64,000 nt of DNA from CAWUEX02 sp038148375 (lineage in GTDB: Bacteria > Pseudomonadota > Alphaproteobacteria > Rhodospirillales > Rhodospirillaceae), in contig JAYQVH010000003.1 of NCBI GenBank assembly GCA_038148375.1, forward strand, positions 124,001 to 188,000. The letters run 5' to 3'. This document shows positions 18,296-27,091 of the stretch, piece after piece. How positions within the stretch are numbered: the first letter of the stretch is position 1; each line of letters opens with the position of its first letter. Position numbers and translations under genes: made by a program. Under the pieces are notes generated by a model. It had not been told where the DNA came from and ran no database searches. It worked only from the letters and a program-made list of their open reading frames with translations.

Positions 18296-19590
18296 TCACC
18301 GAGCGCGCCATACAGCGCGGTGCGCAGGGTGTGCACCAACTCATCCTGATTCGGGCCTAGGTACTGCGACAGCGCGATGGCAACGATGCCGTTTTCCGGA
18401 TCGGCGAAGAACGTGGTGTTTGCGAAACCGTCCCACGTGAACTCGCCGCGTCCGCCGCCGATGGTGTGCGGCTCGTCCGGAATGCGTACGCCGATGCTGA
18501 GGCCCCAGCCATACCCATCCTGCCTGCGCCACGGATCGGTCTTGGTAAAGCGGCCCTGGGCGTACCAGTTCAGCGGGCCCTGCTCTTCCGTGAGATGGTT
18601 GCGCGTGATCAATGCGACCGTTTCCGGCTTGAGCAGGCGCACACCGTTCAACTCGCCGCCGTTGAGCAGAAGCTGTGCGATGGCGAGGTAGTCGAGCGCG
18701 GTTCCGGCGAGCCCGCCACCGCCGGAAAAAATAGTGTCGCCGGCACGGAAGGAATTGATCGGCGGCAGGCCGGCCGTGGCATCGGCCATCTTCCCGGTCT
18801 CATCGGGGCGATACACCTTCGCCAACTTATGGAAGTCGCCGTCAGCCAACTGAAAACCGATGTCGGTGAGGCCGAGCGGTTTGAAGATGCGGGATTGCAA
18901 GAACTCATCGTAGCGCTGCCCCGACCAAACTTCGACCAGACGGCCGAGCACATCACCCGAAAAGCCGTAATACCAATGCGTTCCGGGCTGAAAGAGTAAG
19001 GGCTTGGACGCCAGAGTGTTGACGCCCTGTTCGATTGTAATGCCGGACGAGAGGATGGTGTCGAAGCCGACGTCGAGCGATGGATCGTAATCGAATGGAT
19101 AGCCGAGACCCGACGTATAGGTAAGCAGGTGATAAACCGTCAGCGGCGAGGTCTGCGGCTTGGTCGCCGTTGGATCGCCTTTGCGGTCTTTCAGGACTTG
19201 CGTATCGGTGAATGCCGGGATGAAGTTCGCCACCGGATCATCGAGTGCGAACTTCCCCTCTTCGTACATCATCATCACCGCGACCGCGGTGACGGCGCGT
19301 GTCATTGAGTAATAGCGGACCCAGGTATCCGTCTGCATCGGCAGGGCGTTTTCGATGTCGCGCAGGCCGGCGGCTTTGTGCGTCACCAGTTTGCCGTCCT
19401 TGGCCACAGCCCAGATCACGCCGGCGCGATGGCCGCTGTCGACCAATGCGGTCATGGCATCGTCGAGATGCGTGATCGCCAAAGGCTGAAGGCCGACGTC
19501 TTCCGGCTTGGCGACGGGAAAATCGGCCGCCAGCGCAGCGGCAGAAACGCTCAGCGCAAGACCAAGGGCGCAGATAATGATTTTGAGCAT
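18292..19590 (-). CDS. beta-lactamase-fold serine hydrolase with SxxR (paralogue 1)
   Basis: This 432-residue secreted protein has a Sec signal peptide (MLKIIICALGLALSVSAAALA). It belongs to the class C beta-lactamase/esterase VIII fold, with WAVAKDGKLV near 60-69, the nucleophile region YYSMTRAVTAVAV at 93-105, LDDPVANFIPAF, WYYGFSGDVLGRLVE and a C-terminal FTWDGFANTTFFADPE. The catalytic motif is normally SxxK; here Ser95 is followed by Arg98. The same change occurs in the adjacent paralogue. The ATG directly abuts the stop of the upstream paralogue, so the two are co-translated. The role may be ester, amide or peptide hydrolysis in the periplasm if arginine can replace the lysine. Confidence 0.88.
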   Translation of the reverse strand: MLKIIICALGLALSVSAAALAADFPVAKPEDVGLQPLAITHLDDAMTALVDSGHRAGVIWAVAKDGKLVTHKAAGLRDIENALPMQTDTWVRYYSMTRAVTAVAVMMMYEEGKFALDDPVANFIPAFTDTQVLKDRKGDPTATKPQTSPLTVYHLLTYTSGLGYPFDYDPSLDVGFDTILSSGITIEQGVNTLASKPLLFQPGTHWYYGFSGDVLGRLVEVWSGQRYDEFLQSRIFKPLGLTDIGFQLADGDFHKLAKVYRPDETGKMADATAGLPPINSFRAGDTIFSGGGGLAGTALDYLAIAQLLLNGGELNGVRLLKPETVALITRNHLTEEQGPLNWYAQGRFTKTDPWRRQDGYGWGLSIGVRIPDEPHTIGGGRGEFTWDGFANTTFFADPENGIVAIALSQYLGPNQDELVHTLRTALYGALGD

Positions 19591-20874
19591 TTATTTCGCC
19601 AGTGCGCCGTAGACACCGTCCCGCAGACGGAAAACGAGTTCATCGCCGTCGGGTCCCAGGTATTGGGTCATCGCCACAGCGACGATGTTTTCGACCGGAT
19701 CGAAGAAGTAAGTGGTATTGGCAAGCCCGCCCCAAACCAGGTCTCCCGGCGAGCCTGGCACGGTGTGCACACCCTCGGCCAAACGCACCCCGATGGCCAA
19801 CCCCCAGCCATAGCCCGAGAACGGTTTTGCGGGATTGAGCCCGTCGCCGAAGGACACCGTGCCCTGGGTCGGACCAAGTGCGTTGGTGCCCATTTCCGCC
19901 ACCGTCCCGGCTTTGAGAATGCGCTCCCCGTCCAGCGTGCCGCCATTGAGGATCATCTGCCCGAAGCGCAGATAGTCAGGCACGGTCGACACCAGCCCGC
20001 CGCCGCCGGAAAAGAAGGTGCCCGGCTCCGTATACGGGCCGGAGGCCGGCGCGTCGCGCGGTCCAAGCGCACCGCTTTCACCTGGGCCATAGACAACGGC
20101 GAGACGGTCGTTGGAGCCGCGGCGCACCCAATACCCGGTATCCTTCATGCCGAGCGGCTTGAACAGACGGCGGTGGAGAAAGTCGTTGAGTTTGCGCCCT
20201 GAGACCTTTTCAGCCACGGCGCCGAGGACATCCGAATGAAGTCCGTACATCCACGTCGCGCCCGGCTGCGCCAGCAGCGGATAAGTGGTGAGCTTGGCAA
20301 TCATGTCGTCGAGATTACCGTCGAGCGAAAGAATGTCGCGCTGACTCATGCCGAGAGAGGACGGCCAGCCGTTGGCATAGGCCAATCCCGAGGTGTAATT
20401 GAACAGGTGCCGTACGGTCATCGGCGGATCTTGAGGAACGGTTGCAACGACGTCGTCGCGATTCATCTTCGAGATCACCTGCATGTTTGCAATTGCCGGA
20501 AGGTAATTGGCCACCGGAGCGTCGAGGACAAGATCGCCATCGTCGACAAGTGTGAGAATGGCCGCGCCCGTCACCGCACGGGACTGCGAATAAAGGCGGA
20601 ACACGGTGTCCGTCTCCATTGGCAGGTCTTCTTCGATATTGCGCTGTCCGTAGGCGTCCAGCTGGACGAGCTTGCCGTCCTTGACCACCCCCCAAACCAC
20701 ACCGGCACGTAAGCCGTCATCCACCAGTCCGCGCATGCTGGCCGCCAGCGCGTTGAGCCCGGCTTGCGTCATACCCACCTCGGCGGGCTCGGCACGCGGC
20801 AGCGGGTCCTGCGCCGTGGCCGGAAGAATGAAGCCGGCGGCGAATAGCGCGCTGGCGCAGAGTAAGCGGACCAT
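19591..20874 (-). CDS. beta-lactamase-fold serine hydrolase with SxxR (paralogue 2)
   Basis: This is a 427-residue secreted homologue of the preceding entry, with signal peptide LLCASALFAAGFILPATAQ. The nucleophile region reads FRLYSQSRAVTGAAIL; Ser96 is followed by Arg99 where lysine is expected. Other family stretches are LDAPVANYLPAI, MYGLHSDVLGAVAEKVSG and LVWGGLANTTYFFDP. The start is supported by AGGAG nine bases upstream. It follows the flavin oxidase gene at 20889 by 14 bases and abuts paralogue 1, making a four-gene block of two oxidases and two hydrolases, all with export signals. Sharing of the SxxR change by both copies argues against random error. Confidence 0.88.
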   Translation of the reverse strand: MVRLLCASALFAAGFILPATAQDPLPRAEPAEVGMTQAGLNALAASMRGLVDDGLRAGVVWGVVKDGKLVQLDAYGQRNIEEDLPMETDTVFRLYSQSRAVTGAAILTLVDDGDLVLDAPVANYLPAIANMQVISKMNRDDVVATVPQDPPMTVRHLFNYTSGLAYANGWPSSLGMSQRDILSLDGNLDDMIAKLTTYPLLAQPGATWMYGLHSDVLGAVAEKVSGRKLNDFLHRRLFKPLGMKDTGYWVRRGSNDRLAVVYGPGESGALGPRDAPASGPYTEPGTFFSGGGGLVSTVPDYLRFGQMILNGGTLDGERILKAGTVAEMGTNALGPTQGTVSFGDGLNPAKPFSGYGWGLAIGVRLAEGVHTVPGSPGDLVWGGLANTTYFFDPVENIVAVAMTQYLGPDGDELVFRLRDGVYGALAK

Positions 20875-20888
20875 GTGGATATCTCCTG

Positions 20889-22370
20889 TTAGGCGATGCG
20901 TTCCATGATTTCAAAGGCGGCACGTTCCCCGGACTTGGCGGCGGCCTCCATGCCGTTTTCGATGCTGCGCGTTTGTTCGCCCGCGAGGTGCAAACGATGA
21001 TGCGGCGTTGCCATGACACCGGCCCACGTGCCGACTTGACCGGCCTCGAACGTGTGGCGGCAGCAGCCCGACGCCGAATGCTTGGCCCAGGAGTGTACTT
21101 TGGCAACCTTGATCTTGCCCTTTGTCGATGGCCGAATTGTTGCCAGGGTATCGACGACAAACGCAGCGACGTCCTCCTCCGGCAGCTGATCGAGCCGGTA
21201 GGCGGCGTTGCCGTTGATCCAACCGTCAAGGGCGAAGATCTCGCCTTCCTCGGTCGTGCGCGCAAACACGCGCTCTATCGACGTGTCCGTGAACAGGGCC
21301 GGGTCGCCGATATCGTCGTCCCAGAACGACGACGTGAATTCCATGAACACACGAAGCGTGTTGCCGTGCGCAGAGTTGCGGATCGCGTCGTACTGAACGC
21401 CCTGGAACTTGGGATAGATATCGATATTGCGCAGGGCGGAAAACGGCACGGCGGATATCGCATATTTGCCGACGAAGCGGCCGCCGTCGTTGGTGCGCAC
21501 TTCGACGCCGTCGCCGGTCATGTCGACAGTGCGCACCATGGTGTTGAGGTGAACCGGCCCTTTCATTGCCGCCATCATCGCTTCCGGCAGGCGCTGGGTG
21601 CCCCCCGCCACTTCGCTGAACTCAAAACCGTCATCGGCGCTGGCCGCATAGGTCGACCGCGTGGCTTGGTTTTCGTTGGTGGCGATACCCCACTGGAGGC
21701 GCTTGATGTCACGCAGGTAGGCCAGCGCGGAGCCGGTCGATAAATCAAAGACATTTATGGTGACACCGATAAGGCGGAGCGCTTCATCCGAAGCGCCGAC
21801 ACTACGCAGATATTCCACCAGCGGCACATCGAGCTTGGCCTGCTCTTCCTCTGTCCAGCTTTCGACATCCGGTAACGGATTATTGTTGGACAGGTAAAAA
21901 AATTCCAAAGCTGCGGGCTGAACATTACGCTCAGCGCCTCGAAGAGTGTTGACATCGGCATTAGGCCAGTCCGCAGCAGAGACAAGTTTGCCACGGATGT
22001 AGTTACCCATACTGACGCGCGGCGGGTTCGACATCAACGGGACATCGAGCCGCGCCGCAAGATCGCGTACGCGGGCGTAATACGGGCCGATGGTTTGGCC
22101 GCCGGCGTTGGTCGGACCGACATCAAGATCGAATGTGCGCGTGCGCCCGCCGACATGGTCTTGCGCTTCGAGCACGATGACTCTGAAACCCTCCATCTCT
22201 AGGTTCAGGGCCGCATTCAAGCCGGCCAAGCCGGCCCCGATTATAATGACGTCCGCAGACTCGTTTGCACGAGCATGGCGGCCGAGCAGCGGCAGGGCCG
22301 ATGCCCCAGCCAGCACGGCGGAAAAAGACCGGCGACTGAGGCCGGAATTCAACTTGGAGAGACGTGTCAT
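20889..22370 (-). CDS. Tat-exported flavin amine oxidase family protein (paralogue 1)
   Basis: This 493-residue FAD enzyme starts with a twin-arginine signal (SRRSFSAVLAG at 12-22), so it is likely exported folded with its cofactor. The dinucleotide-binding motif is GAGLAG at 45-50, with the strand-2 glutamate at 69, followed by HVGGRTRTF at 72-80. The C-terminal flavin motif LHLAGEQTRS...NGMEAAAKSGERAA is present. The family oxidises amines, polyamines or related substrates and releases an aldehyde and hydrogen peroxide; the substrate here is unknown. It lies 29 bases after its paralogue and just before the two serine hydrolases. Confidence 0.92.
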   Translation of the reverse strand: MTRLSKLNSGLSRRSFSAVLAGASALPLLGRHARANESADVIIIGAGLAGLNAALNLEMEGFRVIVLEAQDHVGGRTRTFDLDVGPTNAGGQTIGPYYARVRDLAARLDVPLMSNPPRVSMGNYIRGKLVSAADWPNADVNTLRGAERNVQPAALEFFYLSNNNPLPDVESWTEEEQAKLDVPLVEYLRSVGASDEALRLIGVTINVFDLSTGSALAYLRDIKRLQWGIATNENQATRSTYAASADDGFEFSEVAGGTQRLPEAMMAAMKGPVHLNTMVRTVDMTGDGVEVRTNDGGRFVGKYAISAVPFSALRNIDIYPKFQGVQYDAIRNSAHGNTLRVFMEFTSSFWDDDIGDPALFTDTSIERVFARTTEEGEIFALDGWINGNAAYRLDQLPEEDVAAFVVDTLATIRPSTKGKIKVAKVHSWAKHSASGCCRHTFEAGQVGTWAGVMATPHHRLHLAGEQTRSIENGMEAAAKSGERAAFEIMERIA

Positions 22371-22399
22371 GCCAATGACCTTTCTATGAGGCGGACGTA

Positions 22400-23869
22400 T
22401 TAAAGGGTGCGTTCGAGAATTTCGAACGCCGCACGCTCACCGGACTCCATGGCGGACTCCATGCCGATTTCAAGGCGGCGGGTGTGTTCGCCGGCGAAAT
22501 GCAAACGATGGTGCGGCTTGATCATGTCATGGGCAAAGCGGGTGACTTGACCCGGACCATAAGAGTGGCGGCAGCCGGAGACGAAATCGTACTGCGGCCA
22601 ACTGTGCACACCGGTGACTTCCATCTTGCCCTTGGTCGATGGGCGCAGGCGCTCGATTTCCCGGATGACGAATTCACCGCGCTGTTCTGGCGGCAATTGA
22701 TCCAGGCGCTCGCCTTTCTTACCGACGCAAACGACGACGAGACGGTCGCGGCTACCGTCGTAGCCGATGGGCTGGCGTACCAGATTGAGCGCACCGTCGG
22801 TCCACAGCGACGCATCCATGCCGTCCTCTTCCCAGTACGGCGTTCCTTTGAGGCGAATGTGAACCTGGGTGTTATTGGCGTAGGGCATATGGCGAACGGC
22901 GGCGGCCTGCTCGCCCTCCAGCGCCGGCAATATGGAGATCCGGCGCAGCGGGCCGAACGGAATGGCGGAAATGGCGAAATCGGACTCATACGTGGTGCCA
23001 TCCAAACAGCTGACGGACACGCCGCTACCGGACGACATGTCGATTCCGGTGACGATCTTGTTGAGTTTCACCGCATCGCCCAGATAGGCCGCCATGGCCT
23101 CGGGCAGACGCGATGTGCCACCCACCACGTGCGAGCTGGTCAAGGCGGCCTGTTCGAACCGGTCCTGACCGCTGCTGCCAGCCCCGGCGCCTGACATCAG
23201 TGCGCCGCGCGTCGCTTCCTGCATCAGGGTGAGGAGCGAGACGTTCCACACGTCGGGTGCGATGAGCCCTTCGTTGATGAAGCGCAAGGCTTCGCGGGAG
23301 ATGCCTTTTTCGAGCAGCCAATTGCCGAAGGGGATGTCGAACTTCGCAGCCTCCGGTTCGAGCCAGTCGTCGAATCCTTCGAGAGGATTGTATTTGCCCA
23401 TGTAGTAGCTTTGCATCGCCGACGGCAAAACCGCCCGCTCGTCACCGACGGTGGTGTTAAGCTTGTGTCTCTCCCAATCCTCGCGGCGGATCAGCGTGTC
23501 ACCAACGGACAGGGTGAAAGGCGCATTGATATTCGAGCCGGGCGCGAGTTCGACGCCGAGACGATCGGCCATGTCGCGGACCCGGGCGTAATACGGTCCC
23601 ACCTGGGACGCGCCGAATTCCGGTTTGCCGTAGACGTGGTCCGCAGTAAAGGCGCGGCCGCCGACTCGGTTGTTTGCTTCCAGCACAGTGACCTTCATGC
23701 CTTCGTCAGCCAGCAGGATCGCCGCTTTGAGCCCTGCAAATCCGCCGCCCATGATGATCACATCGGTTCGGGTGGCCGCCCGGCCGCGCCGGGTCACCGC
23801 CGCAGTCGCTACGGACGCTGTCGCGCCCTTCAGAACCGTACGGCGCGATGGACGACTAAGTTTAGGCAT
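22400..23869 (-). CDS. Tat-exported flavin amine oxidase family protein (paralogue 2)
   Basis: The 489-residue protein has a twin-arginine leader (SRRTVLKG at 8-15), GGGFAG at 41-46, the ribose-binding glutamate 64 and RVGGRAF at 68-74. Its C-terminal motif is LHFAGEHTRR...GMESAMESGERAA. Shared stretches with the paralogue, such as VGPYYARVRD, MADRLGVEL and YYMGKYNPL versus FYLSNNNPL, show tandem duplication. It is the first gene of the four-gene block. The bases upstream also face the MFS transporter gene, so divergent promoters probably lie in 23870-24050. The substrate is not known. Confidence 0.92.
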   Translation of the reverse strand: MPKLSRPSRRTVLKGATASVATAAVTRRGRAATRTDVIIMGGGFAGLKAAILLADEGMKVTVLEANNRVGGRAFTADHVYGKPEFGASQVGPYYARVRDMADRLGVELAPGSNINAPFTLSVGDTLIRREDWERHKLNTTVGDERAVLPSAMQSYYMGKYNPLEGFDDWLEPEAAKFDIPFGNWLLEKGISREALRFINEGLIAPDVWNVSLLTLMQEATRGALMSGAGAGSSGQDRFEQAALTSSHVVGGTSRLPEAMAAYLGDAVKLNKIVTGIDMSSGSGVSVSCLDGTTYESDFAISAIPFGPLRRISILPALEGEQAAAVRHMPYANNTQVHIRLKGTPYWEEDGMDASLWTDGALNLVRQPIGYDGSRDRLVVVCVGKKGERLDQLPPEQRGEFVIREIERLRPSTKGKMEVTGVHSWPQYDFVSGCRHSYGPGQVTRFAHDMIKPHHRLHFAGEHTRRLEIGMESAMESGERAAFEILERTL

Positions 23870-24050
23870 ATCGGCCTCCCTGAAACGTTTTTATTGTCTT
23901 GGGGATCATGCTTTCTTGGAGCCCCACCCGGCAACAGGGGGTGTGCGAATCCCGCTCACTGAGCGGTCGAAATAAACCTGCAGGTTGGCGGAATGACTAC
24001 CGGCGGGTCTTGTGCCGGTCATATCTCCCGCCCGAAGGAGCGTTCGAGCA

Positions 24051-25298
24051 GTGACATCGCCAAATTCTTCTGCGCCGGTGACCAGTATTTGGCAGTTGCT
24101 GAATTTTCCGCTGTTCCGCGCAATCTGGATCGGCATTTGCCTGTCCAATCTCGGTTACTGGATGCAGACCATCTCGGCCGCGTGGCTGATGAAGGAATGG
24201 TCCGACGGCGACCCCTTCCTCGTGTCTCTTGTGCAGACCGCGTACTTCCTGCCGACGGTGATGCTGATCGTCGCCGCCGGCACGTTGGCGGACACGTTCG
24301 ACCGGCGCTGGCTTCTGATTATAGCCAACACTTGGATGATGATTGCGGCCGCTTTGCTGGCCGTTCTGATTTTGATGGGCAGCACCGACCCTATGATGCT
24401 GCTGGGGTTATCGGCGCTGCTGGCGATCGGGTTTGCGCTGAATCAGCCGACCCAATCCGCGGTGGTTCCGGAAATTGTCGGGATTCAGAACGTGCCGTTC
24501 GCGGTCAGCCTGTACAGCGTCGCCAACAACGGAGCACGCGTCCTTGGGCCAGGACTGGCAGGCGTCCTGCTGCCGGTGATTGGAGGCGCGGCGGTGATTG
24601 GAATCAACGCCGCGACTTACATCATTTTACTGGCGGTGTTGTTGTGGTGGCGGCGCACTCCACAACGCGCAGATCCATCCAAAGACGGATTCATCAGAGC
24701 GTTTCGCACGGGTTTCGGATTTGCCGCCCAGTCTCCGCAGTTCCGCACCATTCTATTGCGCGGCGGCCTGTTCTTTTCGGTGACCTCGATCATCATCGCG
24801 ATGACGCCGATGCTGGTGGTCAACGCGGAAGACTACGGCTTGGTGTTCGGCTGTTTCGGTATGGGCGCGATCACCGGCGCCTTGAATTACGGCCGCATGT
24901 CGCGGCGCTATAACCGCAACGAGATCGTGCTACGGGCCATCATTATACACGCGGCCATGCTCGCCGGACTGGCGTTGACCAGCAATCCGATGATCATGGG
25001 GGCGTTGCTGCTGATCGCCGGCACCGCGTGGTTCTTCGTCATGTCGGCGCTTCAGATCTCGGCGCAACTGATCCTTCCGAATGCCGTACGTGGACGCGGC
25101 ATCGCGATCCTGAACATGACTCTGATGATGGGATATGCGGCAGGCAGTCCCTTATGGGGCGCGGTCGCATCGGCGACCACTCCACGCACCAGCATGATGG
25201 TTGCCGCAGCCTTATCGCTGATGTTCCTGGCGCTGACGTTCCGGCTGCCGTTTCCCCAGGATGTGGACATCGCTGACGCGAGTCCCGCAAAAGCTTAG
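24051..25298 (+). CDS. MFS transporter, EntS/MFS_3-like
   Basis: The GTG at 24051 is chosen because GAAGGAG lies about ten bases upstream; an earlier in-frame GTG at 24012 lacks such a site. The roughly 415-residue protein has about 12 hydrophobic helices and the cytoplasmic loop motif GTLADTFDRRWLL between helices 2 and 3. It fits the MFS_3 group that includes the enterobactin exporter EntS and many drug exporters. QSAVVPEIVG and YSVANNGARVLGPGLAG are characteristic. It is divergent from the flavin oxidase block and convergent with, and overlapping by four bases, the IclR gene. Export of a small product is the likely role. Confidence 0.88.
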   Translation: MTSPNSSAPVTSIWQLLNFPLFRAIWIGICLSNLGYWMQTISAAWLMKEWSDGDPFLVSLVQTAYFLPTVMLIVAAGTLADTFDRRWLLIIANTWMMIAAALLAVLILMGSTDPMMLLGLSALLAIGFALNQPTQSAVVPEIVGIQNVPFAVSLYSVANNGARVLGPGLAGVLLPVIGGAAVIGINAATYIILLAVLLWWRRTPQRADPSKDGFIRAFRTGFGFAAQSPQFRTILLRGGLFFSVTSIIIAMTPMLVVNAEDYGLVFGCFGMGAITGALNYGRMSRRYNRNEIVLRAIIIHAAMLAGLALTSNPMIMGALLLIAGTAWFFVMSALQISAQLILPNAVRGRGIAILNMTLMMGYAAGSPLWGAVASATTPRTSMMVAAALSLMFLALTFRLPFPQDVDIADASPAKA

Positions 25299-26137
25299 GC
25301 GGCGTCGGGCAGCTGAGATTTCCAGCCAGAAATATCGCGGCCCATGTTGCTGGAGGCGATACGCATATCCTCTGCGTAGCGCTCGACCGCTTGCTGTAAT
25401 GTCATGGCCGATGTGTAAAGACGCGCCGAGATTGTCGCGAAGATTTCGTTGTCGACAATGATCGGAAAGGCCAGGGCGTTGTGATTGGCATCGACCACGC
25501 GTATGCAGGCAAACCCATCGGCGCGGATCGCGTCCAGCGACCTCTTATAAAGGTCGATGTTGGTTCCGCCGCGTGACAGGGCATCTGGATCTTCCGCGAG
25601 CGCGAAATCGATCAGCTCATCGCGTTTGTGCGGATCGCAATAGGCGAGGTAGACCGCCCCCGAAGCCGTATTGAGCAGTGGGATGTGAAATCCGCCGCGA
25701 TGGCGCTTGATCGCAAACGGACTGATCTCGTCGGTGGTGTCACGGATGAGAATATGCGAACCGCTGACCGTGCCGAGAGCGATCGGCCAGAGAATTTTTT
25801 TACACAGCGCGGTCATGATCGGGCGCGCCACCTTGGGAATCCATTCCTCCTGATCGTAGCCGTGACTGAGCGTACGCACTTGGGCCGTCAGGCGGTATTT
25901 CTTGTCGAGCGCATCGCGAAACAGATAGCCAAGGGACTCAAGCGTGCGCAGCAGGCGAAAGGCCGTTGGCCTCGGCAGGTCTGTGAGCTGCCCGACCTGG
26001 GTCACAGTGAGGCCGTTGTGGCGGTTCAGGAGTTGGATGATATCGAGCCCGCGCTCAAGCGCACGGACGGAGGTTTGCTGTCCCATTTCAGTTCCCGGCT
26101 TTTCTTTTTCTTGCTTGGCTACAGAATGGTCAACCAT
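25295..26137 (-). CDS. IclR-family transcriptional regulator
   Basis: The 280-residue regulator (ATG 26137; an upstream TTG at 26161 is possible) has an N-terminal winged helix-turn-helix, ALERGLDIIQLLNRHNGLTV then LPRPTAFRLLRTLESLGYL, followed by an IclR effector domain including SGSHILIRDTT and FHIPLLNTASGAVYLAY. It is similar in layout to MhpR-type activators of aromatic catabolism. The gene is divergent from the hydrolase gene at 26258, with a short shared upstream region that may hold its operator, although I could not pick out a convincing palindrome. It probably controls the nearby hydrolase, cupin and dehydrogenase genes, which is inference from position. Confidence 0.92.
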   Translation of the reverse strand: MVDHSVAKQEKEKPGTEMGQQTSVRALERGLDIIQLLNRHNGLTVTQVGQLTDLPRPTAFRLLRTLESLGYLFRDALDKKYRLTAQVRTLSHGYDQEEWIPKVARPIMTALCKKILWPIALGTVSGSHILIRDTTDEISPFAIKRHRGGFHIPLLNTASGAVYLAYCDPHKRDELIDFALAEDPDALSRGGTNIDLYKRSLDAIRADGFACIRVVDANHNALAFPIIVDNEIFATISARLYTSAMTLQQAVERYAEDMRIASSNMGRDISGWKSQLPDAA

Positions 26138-26257
26138 GCCGCGCTCGCCTAGGGACCGCAAGACCTAAACGGTTGCTAAGCGAACGCGCTCTAGCTTTGT
26201 CACTGAAAGCACAGGGTTTTTAAGCGCTTTGCGCCTGAATGAGGCAAAAATAACGCG

Positions 26258-27091
26258 ATGAAACATGTCAAACGCGCCTTCGCCGACCTGTCCGAGGGGC
26301 AGGTTCATTACTGGGTTTCCCGGGCGGAAAACGTGGAGACGAGACCCCTCCTCGTCCTCCATCCCGGCCCCGGAACGGCCCGTATCCAGGTCCCGCTGCT
26401 GGAGATGCTGGCGGAACACCGGACGGTAATCGCCCCGGACCTCATGGGCATGGGGGACTCGGCCCCACCGCCCGATACGGCGGGCGACCCGCCACCCTTA
26501 TCTTATTACAGCGACGCGGTGTGCCGTTTCCTCAGTGCAGTCGAAGTAAGAGACTGCGATGTCTACGGCTCGTCTCTCGGCGGGCGGGTCGCGATCGATA
26601 TGGCCGTGACGCACCCGGACCGCGTGCGGCGATTGATCCTGGGTCAGGTCCGAATCATGAAAGGCCAGGCGCAGGCCGACATGGCCCAACGACATGCGCC
26701 GAAGATCGAGCCGGATCAGGGCGGCGTATATGTGCAGTTTCTGTGGAGCCGGCTGCGCGATCTTTACACGTACTTTCCCTGGTTCAAGCGCAAGGCAGAG
26801 AACATGCGCCGCAAGGATTTGCCCGCGGCGGAACTGATGCATATCGCGTTCATCGAGCAGGTGAAGATGGCGACAACGGCCTACAAAGCCTTTGCCGCCT
26901 ACTACGCCTACGACATAGAAGACAAACTGCCCCTGATCAAAGCAAAGACGCTGGTGCGGGGAGACGAAGCGGTGGCGCTGATTCCAGATGCCACATCATG
27001 GTCCCCGGCGATGACCGGCGATCCGCTGACATCCGCGCCGGATGAAGTCCGCGCTTTCGCCGACCAGATACTCGAATTCTTGGATTCTTAG
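26258..27091 (+). CDS. alpha/beta hydrolase with canonical GSSLGG elbow
   Basis: This 277-residue hydrolase keeps an intact nucleophile elbow, VYGSSLGGRVAIDMA, with Ser106. The oxyanion region reads LHPGPGTARIQ and the strand-4 loop reads APDLMGMGDSAPP. A cap segment, DLYTYFPWFKRK, resembles the W..RD..xFPWF stretch of the two double-hydrolase proteins at 39.4-42.8 kb, so this may be a canonical relative of them. No catalytic His was identified with certainty near the C-terminus, where PDATSWSPAMTGDPL replaces the usual GH motif. It is divergent from iclR and overlaps the convergent cupin gene by four bases. Confidence 0.85.
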   Translation: MKHVKRAFADLSEGQVHYWVSRAENVETRPLLVLHPGPGTARIQVPLLEMLAEHRTVIAPDLMGMGDSAPPPDTAGDPPPLSYYSDAVCRFLSAVEVRDCDVYGSSLGGRVAIDMAVTHPDRVRRLILGQVRIMKGQAQADMAQRHAPKIEPDQGGVYVQFLWSRLRDLYTYFPWFKRKAENMRRKDLPAAELMHIAFIEQVKMATTAYKAFAAYYAYDIEDKLPLIKAKTLVRGDEAVALIPDATSWSPAMTGDPLTSAPDEVRAFADQILEFLDS

